A stretch of DNA of 64,000 nt. Origin: Paenibacillus sp. JZ16. GTDB taxonomy: Bacteria; Bacillota; Bacilli; Paenibacillales; Paenibacillaceae. The position numbers and the translations under genes are program-made. The stretch lies in assembly GCF_015326965.1 (NCBI RefSeq), contig NZ_CP017659.1, positions 2,232,001 through 2,296,000 on the forward strand, read 5' to 3'. Position 1 is the first letter of the stretch. Every line of letters starts with the position of its first letter. Of the stretch, positions 42,507 through 50,483 are shown in pieces. Below the pieces are notes generated by a model. The model worked only from the letters and a program-made list of their open reading frames with translations, ran no database searches and was not told the DNA's origin.

Positions 42507-43643
42507 TTGAAGCGTTGGAACATGGAACTTCATAACCATGATGTCAAGGATTGCAAGAACTTTAAGCCCCAATCAGCCGATAACAAGCAGAACAGCCGAT
42601 ATCGAATGTTGTCTGTTTCCATCATTGTAACGACTATCCTCTGGTTCAGCACGGTCCAGCCGCAGGCAAGCTTGGCTGAAGCAAGCCAGGCCGATGTTTC
42701 CAATTATGCGAACAGCCTTAGTCTGACTGGCACTCCGTTTACTGCGGATCATCACACATCAGGCGTTTCAGGGGGTAGTCAGAACAAAGCTGTAGCTCAA
42801 ATTCCTGGGAATTTGATGGACTTTGCCGAGGAGACTGTCGCTCAATTATCGGCCCATGCGCCATTTACGACATGGGACGAAGCAACGCTCGAGTTCACAC
42901 CGCTCGGTCCGGGCACGCACGGCTGGTTAGTCACGATATCCGATGAAGGACTGCCGCAAGGATACATGATTATCAGTGCAGGCGAAGACGGCGGATATAT
43001 CCTGAGTGAATACGGGATCGGCTCGACCCTTCCCTACAGCCAAGCGCCGCTGAAAGAGCGGCTCGCTGCGGAAGGCCTTGTGAAGGCTGGAGGGTCATTG
43101 CCTCAAGGCAGCACCGTTCGCAAGCTGTATGACGTGTCCCCCGTCTGGCAGGTCCAGCTGCCCGGCAAGAAGCCGGTTTATTTTAATGCACTAAATAGTG
43201 AAGCCCTACCGGATGAGCCCCAGCAGACGCATTCAACAACGAAGCTGGTATCCGTATCGCTGCCTGCAACAGCCAAAGGACTCGTGACTTCTTCCAAATC
43301 CAATCATTGGTTTGCCGGAACGCCCTCCATCGCAACCGACGACTTCGTGGATCCTTACGATAACCTGCTGTGGCTGACCACTGGAAATCTCACAGCCCGA
43401 AGCAGCGCCGATCTGCGGAATTTACTTAAGGAGCACTCCACCCTGATATTTAAGTCCGCAAAAGGCAATGCCGCCTACGGCGCGCCCTTTAACTTAACGG
43501 GCTGGCATCGATGGTCCTCGGAGAATCAGGAGAACCCGGCTGCGCTTTATGTTTCGGTTCCCTTGCGGAACACAGACACCCTCCGTTTCCTTCCGGCATC
43601 CCGTTTAGTCGGACAAGGGCAATTTTATGCCCTGCCGGAATAA
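42507..43643 (+). CDS. Hypothetical secreted protein
   Basis: The frame opens with TTG 42507 after aaaggcgg; the first 30 residues are polar, then comes RMLSVSIIVTTILWFSTVQP, a signal anchor or late signal peptide. The 378-residue outer part contains THGWLVTISDEGLPQGYMII and SEYGIGSTLPYSQAPLKERL, vaguely like the propeptide fold of C10 peptidases (streptopain). No catalytic motif is recognised. A strong terminator follows. It seems specific to Paenibacillus. Confidence 0.65.
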   Translation: MKRWNMELHNHDVKDCKNFKPQSADNKQNSRYRMLSVSIIVTTILWFSTVQPQASLAEASQADVSNYANSLSLTGTPFTADHHTSGVSGGSQNKAVAQIPGNLMDFAEETVAQLSAHAPFTTWDEATLEFTPLGPGTHGWLVTISDEGLPQGYMIISAGEDGGYILSEYGIGSTLPYSQAPLKERLAAEGLVKAGGSLPQGSTVRKLYDVSPVWQVQLPGKKPVYFNALNSEALPDEPQQTHSTTKLVSVSLPATAKGLVTSSKSNHWFAGTPSIATDDFVDPYDNLLWLTTGNLTARSSADLRNLLKEHSTLIFKSAKGNAAYGAPFNLTGWHRWSSENQENPAALYVSVPLRNTDTLRFLPASRLVGQGQFYALPE

Positions 43644-43679
43644 TACGGGTTTTTCCAGCCAATACCATGACTGACAAAA

Positions 43680-43713
43680 GGACGCTGCCCTTTAACGGGC
43701 AGCGTCCTTTATT
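43680..43713 (+). terminator. Terminator of the secreted-protein gene
   Basis: A perfect 11-bp stem ggacgctgccc/gggcagcgtcc (43680-43690, 43697-43707) has a 6-nt loop and is followed by tttattt. Confidence 0.93.
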
Positions 43714-43855
43714 TCAAAACGGTTTATAAGTGTGCACTCAGCACGCACAAGGGACTATAGCCGTCAAGTAGCCATGTTCACTTCGACCCTGACATCGTGC
43801 GCACAGGAGGCAGTTCACACAATCTGCAAAAAGCGATTTCATGATTGAACATGCA

Positions 43856-44056
43856 TCAGCTGTTACTTCGTCCCTTTTTTTTGCGCTTGGTGGTTACATC
43901 CTCTTTCCATAGCGACATGGAGAACGGAATCATGCCGAACCACCTTGTGGTCCAGGATTCCTTCACCTTCGCCTGACGCCGAACGTCCTTAGGCGTATCT
44001 ATAAAATGAACCACGCGCTCGGTAATGTACTTGATCAATTCGTCGCCGCTAGCCAT
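43856..44056 (-). CDS. YqzE-family protein
   Basis: ATG 44056 follows aaaggag by 9 nt, giving 66 residues. The sequence ELIKYITERVVHFIDTPKDV, then RRQAK and WFGMIPFSMSLW, ends with a basic KRKKKGRS. This matches YqzE, a small conserved protein encoded close to the comG operon in Bacillus; its function is not established. The single hydrophobic patch near GMIPFSMSL suggests membrane association. It is divergent from the amidase gene. Confidence 0.85.
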   Translation of the reverse strand: MASGDELIKYITERVVHFIDTPKDVRRQAKVKESWTTRWFGMIPFSMSLWKEDVTTKRKKKGRSNS

Positions 44057-44207
44057 ACGAATCAACTCCTTTTGGTTTATCCACATCCCAGTATCAGTTT
44101 GCTCCATTTCAATCATTTCTAGACGCTCGCACTTGAACAGCATGATTTTTCCGCCATATGCACATTCTAAAAAAGCCGAAATTTTTACGTGAAAGAAGGA
44201 AACCATC

Positions 44208-45011
44208 ATGATTAAGACAGCCGTTGTATGGATGCTTCTCTTGACACTGGCACTCCCGGGTTCTGTTATGGAAGCATATCCAGTGAAGGAGCAAGCCATG
44301 ACGCGTCCAGCGCATGCCGTTCATAAAAGTCCAATATCGACAACCCGGCTTCTGACCGAAACGCCCGAATCCACCCACTCTTCAGGTCAGGAAATCGACC
44401 AGTCCGAACTAAGGCAGCTGCACCCTTTTGCCCATGATGTCATTCTGATCGATGTGGGTCATGGCGGAATCGACGGAGGAACGTCGTATGGTGAAATTCT
44501 CGAAAAAGATATTAACCTGGCCATTTCACGGAGACTGTTCATGCTGCTTCGCAAGGAAGGCTATCATGCCGTCCTGAACCGCGATGCCGATTACGCGCTT
44601 AGCGATGACAATCGCTGGCATCGAAGCTCCTCGAGGCATCGCCGCGATCTGTCGCAGCGCAAGCAGCTCAGCAGCGAGATCCCGACCAAGCTGGTGGTCA
44701 GCATTCATGTGAATTGGGGGAAGAACTCGTCCAAGCGCGGAGGCATCGTGCTGCATCAATCCGAGGGACGCAGCACCCTGCTTGCGGACACCATCCAGGA
44801 GCAGCTGAATCTGGTTTACCGCAGCAGCAATCACATCATGGTAGGTAAACCATACTATCTGCTGAATCAAACCCAAGTACCCGCCGTCATCGTCGAAACC
44901 GGCTTTCTCAGCAATATGGAGGACCGGAAATTATTAACCGGCCGCAACGGTCAAATGCAGATCGCTGAAGCCATTGCCGACGGGATTATCAGTTATTTAA
45001 CGGCCCTGTAA
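44208..45011 (+). CDS. N-acetylmuramoyl-L-alanine amidase (Amidase_3), CwlD-like
   Basis: The product is 267 residues. A signal peptide (1-23) leads to the catalytic domain: ILIDVGHGGIDGGTSYGEIL (first Zn His and Glu at GEIL), LVVSIHVNWGKN (second Zn His) and PAVIVETGFLSN (catalytic Glu). It cleaves the amide between N-acetylmuramic acid and the stem peptide. Length and layout are as in CwlD, which makes muramic lactam in spore cortex, but vegetative cell-wall roles are also possible. A terminator follows. Confidence 0.9.
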   Translation: MIKTAVVWMLLLTLALPGSVMEAYPVKEQAMTRPAHAVHKSPISTTRLLTETPESTHSSGQEIDQSELRQLHPFAHDVILIDVGHGGIDGGTSYGEILEKDINLAISRRLFMLLRKEGYHAVLNRDADYALSDDNRWHRSSSRHRRDLSQRKQLSSEIPTKLVVSIHVNWGKNSSKRGGIVLHQSEGRSTLLADTIQEQLNLVYRSSNHIMVGKPYYLLNQTQVPAVIVETGFLSNMEDRKLLTGRNGQMQIAEAIADGIISYLTAL

Positions 45012-45029
45012 TTTGGGGCTTTTTTTTTG
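45002..45029 (+). terminator. Terminator of the amidase gene
   Basis: A short stem ggccc/gggc(c) overlaps the stop region, followed by tttttttt. The T-run is strong and the stem is modest. Confidence 0.7.
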
Positions 45030-45116
45030 CTTATATAGGGTTCTCAGCCATATCTATTAAGACGCCTAGCATCGATCTCCGCAGCCGATGAATAAATGCA
45101 GCCTCCACATATGTAC

Positions 45117-45172
45117 AGCCTTCCATACAGGGATTGGAATCACCGGATCCTTGTCTGGAAGGCTATTATTTT
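45117..45172 (+). terminator. Orphan terminator-like hairpin
   Basis: agccttcca (45117-45125) pairs with tggaaggct (45156-45164), then attatttttttt follows on the plus strand. The 30-nt loop may fold further (ggatt/aatcc). No plus-strand gene other than the amidase, already terminated 90 bp earlier, lies upstream, so this could end a small RNA or be a back-up terminator. The rest of 45030-45310 shows no gene. Confidence 0.45.
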
Positions 45173-45310
45173 TTTTGGCTCTTCAAGATAGGGGCGGACC
45201 TTTGTCGGATAATCTTTTTAACGCCGGTTGCTTCACGGCATGCCGAAACCGACTCCGGTTCTGCTGCTGACACTAATACGCTGACAGCGGATTAGGTTCT
45301 GCTAACCAAC

Positions 45311-46198
45311 CTAATTCGCAGGCAGCGGATTCGGCCGCCAGCTTGATCGTTCCCTAACCAGATCGCTGATACCCACAAACTCCACCTTGGCTTGCAGTTT
45401 CGGAATGGTTCCTTTCAGCGCTTCTGCCGTTCGGGTTCCATATTTGCCGACATGGCCAATTGCAATGCAGGATGTTCTCTCTTCCGCATGCTGTACCGCG
45501 GTCAGGAGCTGTTTGCTCACGTGCTGAACGGTATGAACATCATCCAGGAATATATCGTTGGCGATGGACGGCATCCCCTTCTCCGCTGCCAGTTTGCCAA
45601 TCACGCTATGGTAGTTTGTCTTGCTGTCGATGAAGAACAACCCTCTCTCCCTGCATACATCAAGCACAATGGACATGACCCGCTCATCCCCGGTAACCTT
45701 GGAGCCCATATGATTATTAATCCCGACGGCATAAGGAACCGAATCGATTGCCTCCTCCATCCGTTCACGAATCTCCTCATCGGTTAGTGAACTTAGAATG
45801 GCACCCGGTCCGAGCCAGGAAGATCGTCCTTGCTTCGGCTCCATGGGCATATGGATGATGACGTCATGCCCTTGCCGATGCGCAGCTTCGGCATCCTTCA
45901 CGCTTGTCGGCAAGAAAGGCATTACTGCCACCGTGATCTTAACAGGAAGACTCAGCATTTCCTGAGTCCCTTTCTGATCATTGCCAAAATCATCAATGAT
46001 GACGGCCAGCTTATTAACTTTCGCTTCCTGATCAGGCCTGCCGCGTCCGGATTTTTCGTGCATTTCTTCCGTTTCCTGATTGGGAGGATCAGCAGTAGGG
46101 GTAGAGGCCACCCCTGCGCCATATCCGATCTGTGCTCCGTACACGATCATCCATATCGTACATAGCAAGATAACCAATTTTTTGAATGCCTTCCGCAT
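45311..46198 (-). CDS. Divergent polysaccharide deacetylase family protein
   Basis: ATG 46198 follows ggaagggga. The 295-residue product has a signal peptide (about 1-29), a polar linker, then LAVIIDDFGNDQKGTQEMLS, VAVMPFLPTSVKDAEAAHRQ, GHDVIIHMPMEPKQ and GLFFIDSKTNYHSVIGKLA, the conserved segments of the divergent polysaccharide deacetylase family (PF04748, YibQ-like). The metal site of true deacetylases is altered in this family, so activity on envelope polymers is probable but not assured. Exported to the cell surface. Confidence 0.88.
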   Translation of the reverse strand: MRKAFKKLVILLCTIWMIVYGAQIGYGAGVASTPTADPPNQETEEMHEKSGRGRPDQEAKVNKLAVIIDDFGNDQKGTQEMLSLPVKITVAVMPFLPTSVKDAEAAHRQGHDVIIHMPMEPKQGRSSWLGPGAILSSLTDEEIRERMEEAIDSVPYAVGINNHMGSKVTGDERVMSIVLDVCRERGLFFIDSKTNYHSVIGKLAAEKGMPSIANDIFLDDVHTVQHVSKQLLTAVQHAEERTSCIAIGHVGKYGTRTAEALKGTIPKLQAKVEFVGISDLVRERSSWRPNPLPAN

Positions 46199-46463
46199 GG
46201 TTACTCCCCTTCCATTCATGTTCATGCTAATCACACCTAACCGTATTGTTTGAGAAAAGGTATGTAAATATGTAAGAGTGATTGTATTAGCACAGCACAG
46301 CCCAGGCACAGAAACTTGCCGCCACCGTTGGATCGTCGGCTTTCTTACTCACAGCTGCTTTCTCCGCAGCTCCGCGGTAATTTTGAACTTGTCGGGTTGG
46401 CTGTCAACGGCATCGCATTATTTTGGTTAAAGTCTTTCATCCCGCCATCTAAAATCTCAACAC

Positions 46464-46509
46464 AAAAAAAGCTCGTAAACTGCTAAAAAGCAAGTTTACG
46501 AGCTTTTTT
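46464..46509 (-). terminator. Terminator of tRNA-Leu
   Basis: aaaaaagctcgtaaact and agtttacgagctttttt form a perfect long stem around an 11-nt loop, 8 bp after the tRNA. The T-run is at least six on the minus strand and equally so on the plus strand. Confidence 0.95.
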
Positions 46510-46516
46510 ATAAGGA

Positions 46517-46600
<84 letters not shown>

Positions 46601-46654
46601 ATATCATGTTCATCGCTATTAGGAGACAAGTCCTTATCAGCGGCGACAAGATAT

Positions 46655-46683
46655 ATAATATCACGCTGCACGAATTGAGTCAA
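46655..46683 (-). promoter_or_regulatory. Promoter of tRNA-Leu
   Basis: On the minus strand TTGACT (46678-46683), a 17-bp spacer and TATTAT (46655-46660) precede the tRNA by about 54 bp. This is close to the sigma-A consensus, as expected for a stable RNA. Confidence 0.88.
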
Positions 46684-46781
46684 CACTTTTTTTGAACTTG
46701 ATTAAAAACCTGTTTTTCGGTTAAAATAAGAACATAGGTTCTCATTCAATAACCATTTTCTATATAAAGGCGGTGATGTTG

Positions 46782-47201
46782 ATGGCCATACCGGCTGTTA
46801 CGACGGAAGAACGTGCATTGATCAAGAGTTACCTGCTGCTGATGTTCATTCATAAGGTGTTTGAAAGGGATTGCCGAATCATTCAAGAGAGCGGTGTCTT
46901 CAAGAGCCCTCAATTGTATGTAGAGGTTGTGGGGAATGGCGCCAAGCGTGCTGCTGTGCTTCTTCGTGAGGTGAAACAGGAATTCACCAAGCGGGCGATC
47001 AAGGTGTATGATATTGGACAAAACCAGGAAGGAATCCAGGCACGATATGCTTGTCGGGGTTACATTGGTTCGATGAACATTCTATGGCCATCCTTCCGTG
47101 AGGAGATGATGGACCGCATGCGAGCCTACCTTGGGCTGGTTTCGCCCGAGACCGAGTCCTCTGAGCAAGCCCATCCTCCTGCCGCTGTTTACGCCCGCTA
47201 A
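46782..47201 (+). CDS. YhjD-like conserved protein
   Basis: ATG 46782 (aaagg upstream) is chosen from a cluster of starts beginning at GTG 46773. The roughly 139-residue product, with EERALIKSYLLLMFIHKVFE, RDCRIIQESGVFKSPQLYVE and KVYDIGQNQEGIQARYACRG, resembles the YhjD-type proteins of Bacillus (about 120 residues), of unknown function. It is soluble with a variable tail. It is convergent with the AhpD-like gene; a hairpin lies between. Confidence 0.6.
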   Translation: MAIPAVTTEERALIKSYLLLMFIHKVFERDCRIIQESGVFKSPQLYVEVVGNGAKRAAVLLREVKQEFTKRAIKVYDIGQNQEGIQARYACRGYIGSMNILWPSFREEMMDRMRAYLGLVSPETESSEQAHPPAAVYAR

Positions 47202-47222
47202 ATCGCTGCCCTTAAACAGAGA

Positions 47223-47269
47223 ATAACCGTCTCCCCACTGAACATGAATGTTCCGGTTGAGACGGTTAT
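47223..47269. terminator. Inverted repeat between convergent genes
   Basis: ataaccgtctc (47223-47233) and gagacggttat (47259-47269) form a perfect 11-bp stem; the loop holds a second palindrome gaacat-ga-atgttc. No T-run follows on either strand, so terminator function is only likely by position. Confidence 0.5.
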
Positions 47270-47283
47270 CGCTGACACGTGAA

Positions 47284-47613
47284 TCAATGAAGATTATGCT
47301 GCACGCGGGTCAATCCCTGCGAGAGGGCATGTCCCGCACTGGCGGCAGACGCCACGGCTACAGCCTCCATAATCTGAGCATCCGAGGCTCCCTTCGCACG
47401 GGCTTCTTCCATATGATAGAAGGTACACAGCTCATTATTGGCAAACAGTCCGATTCCGAGCGCGATCAGCTGCTTTGTTCGCTCATCCAGTTCGCCATCC
47501 TGAAAGCAAACGCCGGTGAACTGATGATACGCTTCTGCCATTTCCGGCATGCTCTGCTTCAAATTCAGAATTTCATTCTTGTAAGCCGAGACCTTGTCAT
47601 TGGACATTTCCAT
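47284..47613 (-). CDS. Carboxymuconolactone decarboxylase-like (AhpD-fold) protein
   Basis: The product is 109 residues, the usual length for single-domain members. The helical core YHQFTGVCFQDGELDERTKQ, then LIALGIGLFANNELCTFYHM matches the family. In the AhpD redox motif CxxC-x3-H, the first Cys is replaced by Asn (NNELCTFYH) and the second Cys and His are kept. A disulfide mechanism as in AhpD is therefore unlikely; peroxidase-partner or lyase roles are unclear. It is monocistronic by appearance. Confidence 0.82.
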   Translation of the reverse strand: MEMSNDKVSAYKNEILNLKQSMPEMAEAYHQFTGVCFQDGELDERTKQLIALGIGLFANNELCTFYHMEEARAKGASDAQIMEAVAVASAASAGHALSQGLTRVQHNLH

Positions 47614-47682
47614 AACCTAAAGCACCTCTTCCACAAAAATTTGATGCGAGGTTAAGTTGTCCGACGAGTTCGAGATCTATGC

Positions 47683-47901
47683 CTACTCTTCGATCGGGCT
47701 TACTCTTGGTTCCTTTTTAAGCTGGTAGCTGTAACGGCGATCCAGTTTAACGACCCGCCGGTTTCTGCGGCGTATAATGACCTGCTCCGGGTCCCAGGCT
47801 ACAACAAAGCCTATAATATCATTGGTCTCCAAGCCGTCCCGGACAACCCGGACCAATTCGCCGGAGAGCCGAAGCTCATCGAGTCTTTCATCGCTAATCA
47901 T
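47683..47901 (-). CDS. Conserved hypothetical protein, small basic
   Basis: ATG 47901 follows gaagggggt; the longer frame includes the RBS itself. The 72-residue product reads SGELVRVVRDGLETNDIIGF, then VVAWDPEQVIIRRRNRRVVK, which looks like a small beta-barrel (Sm/KOW-like) with a basic face, perhaps binding RNA. No family is certain. A terminator of the gene upstream on the same strand lies just before it. Confidence 0.55.
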   Translation of the reverse strand: MISDERLDELRLSGELVRVVRDGLETNDIIGFVVAWDPEQVIIRRRNRRVVKLDRRYSYQLKKEPRVSPIEE

Positions 47902-47929
47902 CACCATACCCCCTTCATAAACTTTGTGC

Positions 47930-47964
47930 AAAAAAAGACCTAAATGAGATCATTTAGGTCTTTT
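47930..47964 (-). terminator. Terminator of the hypothetical gene at 48019-48348
   Basis: aaaagacctaaatga and tcatttaggtctttt form a near-perfect stem (47933-47947 and 47950-47964), followed on the minus strand by ttttt. Confidence 0.88.
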
Positions 47965-48018
47965 GAATGCGTTGCGATATCGACAAACATCCCGACTAAG
48001 AGATGTTCTATATACCCA

Positions 48019-48348
48019 TTAACGCTGTGCCGGCTCGATACTGTCATTCTTCTCGTACCAAAAATCCAGAACGGTTGAAGACATGACACGCTTCTCGATA
48101 TATTCTACCTGCTGAGGCGTAAACTGTTCCTTCCATTCGAAGGAAACCTCCTCACACAATCCGGCAATCGTCAGCAGTTCTGACCAGGCAACATAGCGTT
48201 TGTACCAGAAAAACTGAGGATGTTCAATCATATAGGGATATAGATCATCAAACTCCGTATGTTTACAATCCAAAGCACGTTCAAAATGTACCTTTGCTTC
48301 ATTCAGCTTCTCAATCAAAAACGGCTCGGTTACAGGTTGTTTCCCCAT
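48019..48348 (-). CDS. Conserved hypothetical protein
   Basis: A 109-residue product with RBS gaggagg. The sequence EKLNEAKVHFERALDCKHTE, PQFFWYKRYVAWSELLTIAG and FTPQQVEYIEKRVMSSTVLD is mostly helical and soluble, without cysteine or metal motifs. I recognise no domain. Its own terminator implies an independent unit. Confidence 0.65.
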   Translation of the reverse strand: MGKQPVTEPFLIEKLNEAKVHFERALDCKHTEFDDLYPYMIEHPQFFWYKRYVAWSELLTIAGLCEEVSFEWKEQFTPQQVEYIEKRVMSSTVLDFWYEKNDSIEPAQR

Positions 48349-48566
48349 GGTGCTGCCTCCTCTCTCTTGCCTACCTCTTTATTATAAGCGAAAATCATGG
48401 AGGCGAAAAGATTTTGTTGTGATTTTAGGCTGAAATCCACTTAAAATTGACTACGAATTTACACTATTACGCACGGCAAAGGCTAGGGTACAAACGTTCA
48501 TGACGGAAGTCCTGCCTTTCGGCTCTACTCCTGACATGCCATGAAGCGGTTGGTATATTCCTAAAC

Positions 48567-49136
48567 CTAGCTGAACGTAATCTTGCCGTCCTCAAGCGAC
48601 GATATGGTGACCAGCGATTCCACATGAACATTCTGTTCGCGCAGCGTTCTCGCTCCAGCCTGGAAGCTCTTTTCAATCACAACGCCAAGCCCGATTAATT
48701 CTGCCCCTGCCCGTTCAATAATCTTGATCAGGCCTCTTGCAGCGTCACCGTTCGCGATAATGTCATCAATGAAGAGCAGTTTATCCTCTTCGCCGATAAA
48801 CTGGCGCGATACCATAATGTCCGTGACAATGCCCTTGGTGAAAGACGGAACCCGCTCACACAAGGCGTCTGGATCGGCGAGCAGCGTTTTTTTGCGCCGG
48901 GCGAATACCATCGGAACTCCCAATTCAAGCGCCGCGGCAAATGCAACAGAAATGCCGGAGGATTCCAGCGTAACGACCTTGGTCACGCCGCTCTCTTTAA
49001 ATCTAGCCGCAAATTCCCGGCCCATATCCATAATTAATGCCGGGTCTACTTGATGCGTCAGCAGGGCATCCAGCTTCAGCACTTGATCCGACAACACGAC
49101 ACCTTCTTTGATGATCCGCTCTTTCAACCAATCCAT
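48567..49136 (-). CDS. xpt: Xanthine phosphoribosyltransferase
   Basis: ATG 49136 follows gggagg by 8 nt. The 189-residue product makes XMP from xanthine and PRPP in purine salvage. The PRPP-binding motif is LLFIDDIIANGDA; the start MDWLKERIIKEGVVLSDQVL and VTLESSGISVAFAAALELGV are typical of Xpt. Bacillus xpt-pbuX is usually behind a guanine riboswitch, but I could not find its core in the 240 bp upstream. No xanthine permease follows. Confidence 0.93.
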   Translation of the reverse strand: MDWLKERIIKEGVVLSDQVLKLDALLTHQVDPALIMDMGREFAARFKESGVTKVVTLESSGISVAFAAALELGVPMVFARRKKTLLADPDALCERVPSFTKGIVTDIMVSRQFIGEEDKLLFIDDIIANGDAARGLIKIIERAGAELIGLGVVIEKSFQAGARTLREQNVHVESLVTISSLEDGKITFS

Positions 49137-49385
49137 CCAAAAGACCTCCCACGATTCCTTTGTCGTAAAAGTAACATATTCCTCCCTGTACGGCAAGTAC
49201 AAACGGTGACTCCGTCATTTAACTGTACGGTTCCCGTCAGAATTCCTAACATTGATCTCCTTGCCTGGCCATCATCATGTACATGCCTCCGGTAAGGACC
49301 TGGACAGGTAGGAGTCATGTCCCAGCTGAGCCAAGCATACCTTGTACTAAGCAGAACGTATTAACTTTCAAGGGGGATGCGGGGC

Positions 49386-50432
49386 TTGCGTAATTCTGTT
49401 CGTGTTTTACAGATCGCGTTTACATATATCGGAACCATCGTTGGCGCTGGCTTTGCAACCGGACGTGAAATCCTTCAATTTTTTACCCAATATGGACACT
49501 GGGCCACACTTACCATTCTGCTTGCGACAGGAATATTCATTTGGCTCGGCACAAAAATCATGACGATATCCAGGCGGATCGGGGCCAAATCCTTTGAGGA
49601 CTTAAACAAATTCCTGTTTGGAGAGAAAGCCGGCGTCTGGATCAGCCTCTTTATGTTTGTCATTCTGCTCGGGGTGAACAGCATCATGCTTGCCGGCGCG
49701 GGCTCTGTTTTTGTGGAGCATCTGAATTTGAGCTATCAAACCGGATTGTTTGTCACGATGATCGGAACCTATTTCATTCTCAGAAAAGGCATCCAGTCCA
49801 TCATGACAATGAACAGTCTTGTTGTGCCCATGATGCTGACCTTATCGCTTGCGATTATTTCTCAGACGATTCAAACACCGGGTGCCACCCGATTCTTAAC
49901 CTTGACTACGGACCATACCCTGCCTTCGGTTTGGCTGGCGCCCCTTCTCTACACCTCCTTTAACCTGGTAATGGCAATGCCGGTGCTGGTCCCGCTCGGC
50001 AGCCAGACCAAAAGCGCGCGTGCCGTAACCTGGGGAGGCATCATTGGAGGTACGGGCGTAGGATTTATGCTGATGGCGGCGCATTTTGCGATGTCTGCGC
50101 ATATGCCCGGCATTAGTCAATACGAGATCCCGATGGGCAGCATCGCCAACCAGCTGGGCTGGCTCGTCCAGATCATCTATCTCATTCTGATCTTCCTAGA
50201 AATTTTTAGCACCTTCGTGGCCAATATCTACGGGATTACCCTGCAGGTTCAGCAGCGAACCTCGCTCTCGCCCAGAGTGATTACCCTTGGCATCATGGTG
50301 TTCTGTTATTTCTTCAGCCAGTTCGGCTTCAGTTCCTTGCTCTCTCTCCTCTACCCCATGTTCGGGGGACTGTGTCTGCTCTGGGTGCTCCGACTGACTT
50401 TGTTCGGAACACCCGAAATCAGGAGAAAATAA
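49386..50432 (+). CDS. YkvI-family membrane protein
   Basis: TTG 49386 (aaggggg at 9-11 nt) is more likely than ATG 49377, which sits on the RBS. The roughly 348-residue product has about 10 membrane segments. It begins SVRVLQIAFTYIGTIVGAGF, and ATGREILQFFTQYG is the hallmark of YkvI proteins, distant relatives of amino-acid/polyamine transporters. Substrate is not known. A strong bidirectional terminator follows. Confidence 0.87.
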   Translation: MRNSVRVLQIAFTYIGTIVGAGFATGREILQFFTQYGHWATLTILLATGIFIWLGTKIMTISRRIGAKSFEDLNKFLFGEKAGVWISLFMFVILLGVNSIMLAGAGSVFVEHLNLSYQTGLFVTMIGTYFILRKGIQSIMTMNSLVVPMMLTLSLAIISQTIQTPGATRFLTLTTDHTLPSVWLAPLLYTSFNLVMAMPVLVPLGSQTKSARAVTWGGIIGGTGVGFMLMAAHFAMSAHMPGISQYEIPMGSIANQLGWLVQIIYLILIFLEIFSTFVANIYGITLQVQQRTSLSPRVITLGIMVFCYFFSQFGFSSLLSLLYPMFGGLCLLWVLRLTLFGTPEIRRK

Positions 50433-50433
50433 A

Positions 50434-50483
50434 GGGGCTATCCCAAAGGTATGGTAAAACTGCCTTTGGGAAGCCCCGTTTTA
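50434..50483. terminator. Bidirectional terminator between ykvI-like and yhaN-like genes
   Basis: ggggct-a-tcccaaagg pairs with cctttggga-agcccc (50434-50449 and 50463-50477), a 15-bp stem with one bulge. gtttta follows on the plus strand and tttattttc on the minus strand. Confidence 0.9.

Noticed and set aside
49137..49385. Guanine riboswitch expected upstream of xpt, and short ORFs in that gap
   Set aside because: The conserved junction and loop sequences of purine riboswitches could not be found. The small ORFs overlap the xpt start and each other; one has a fair RBS (aaggag) but no supporting features.
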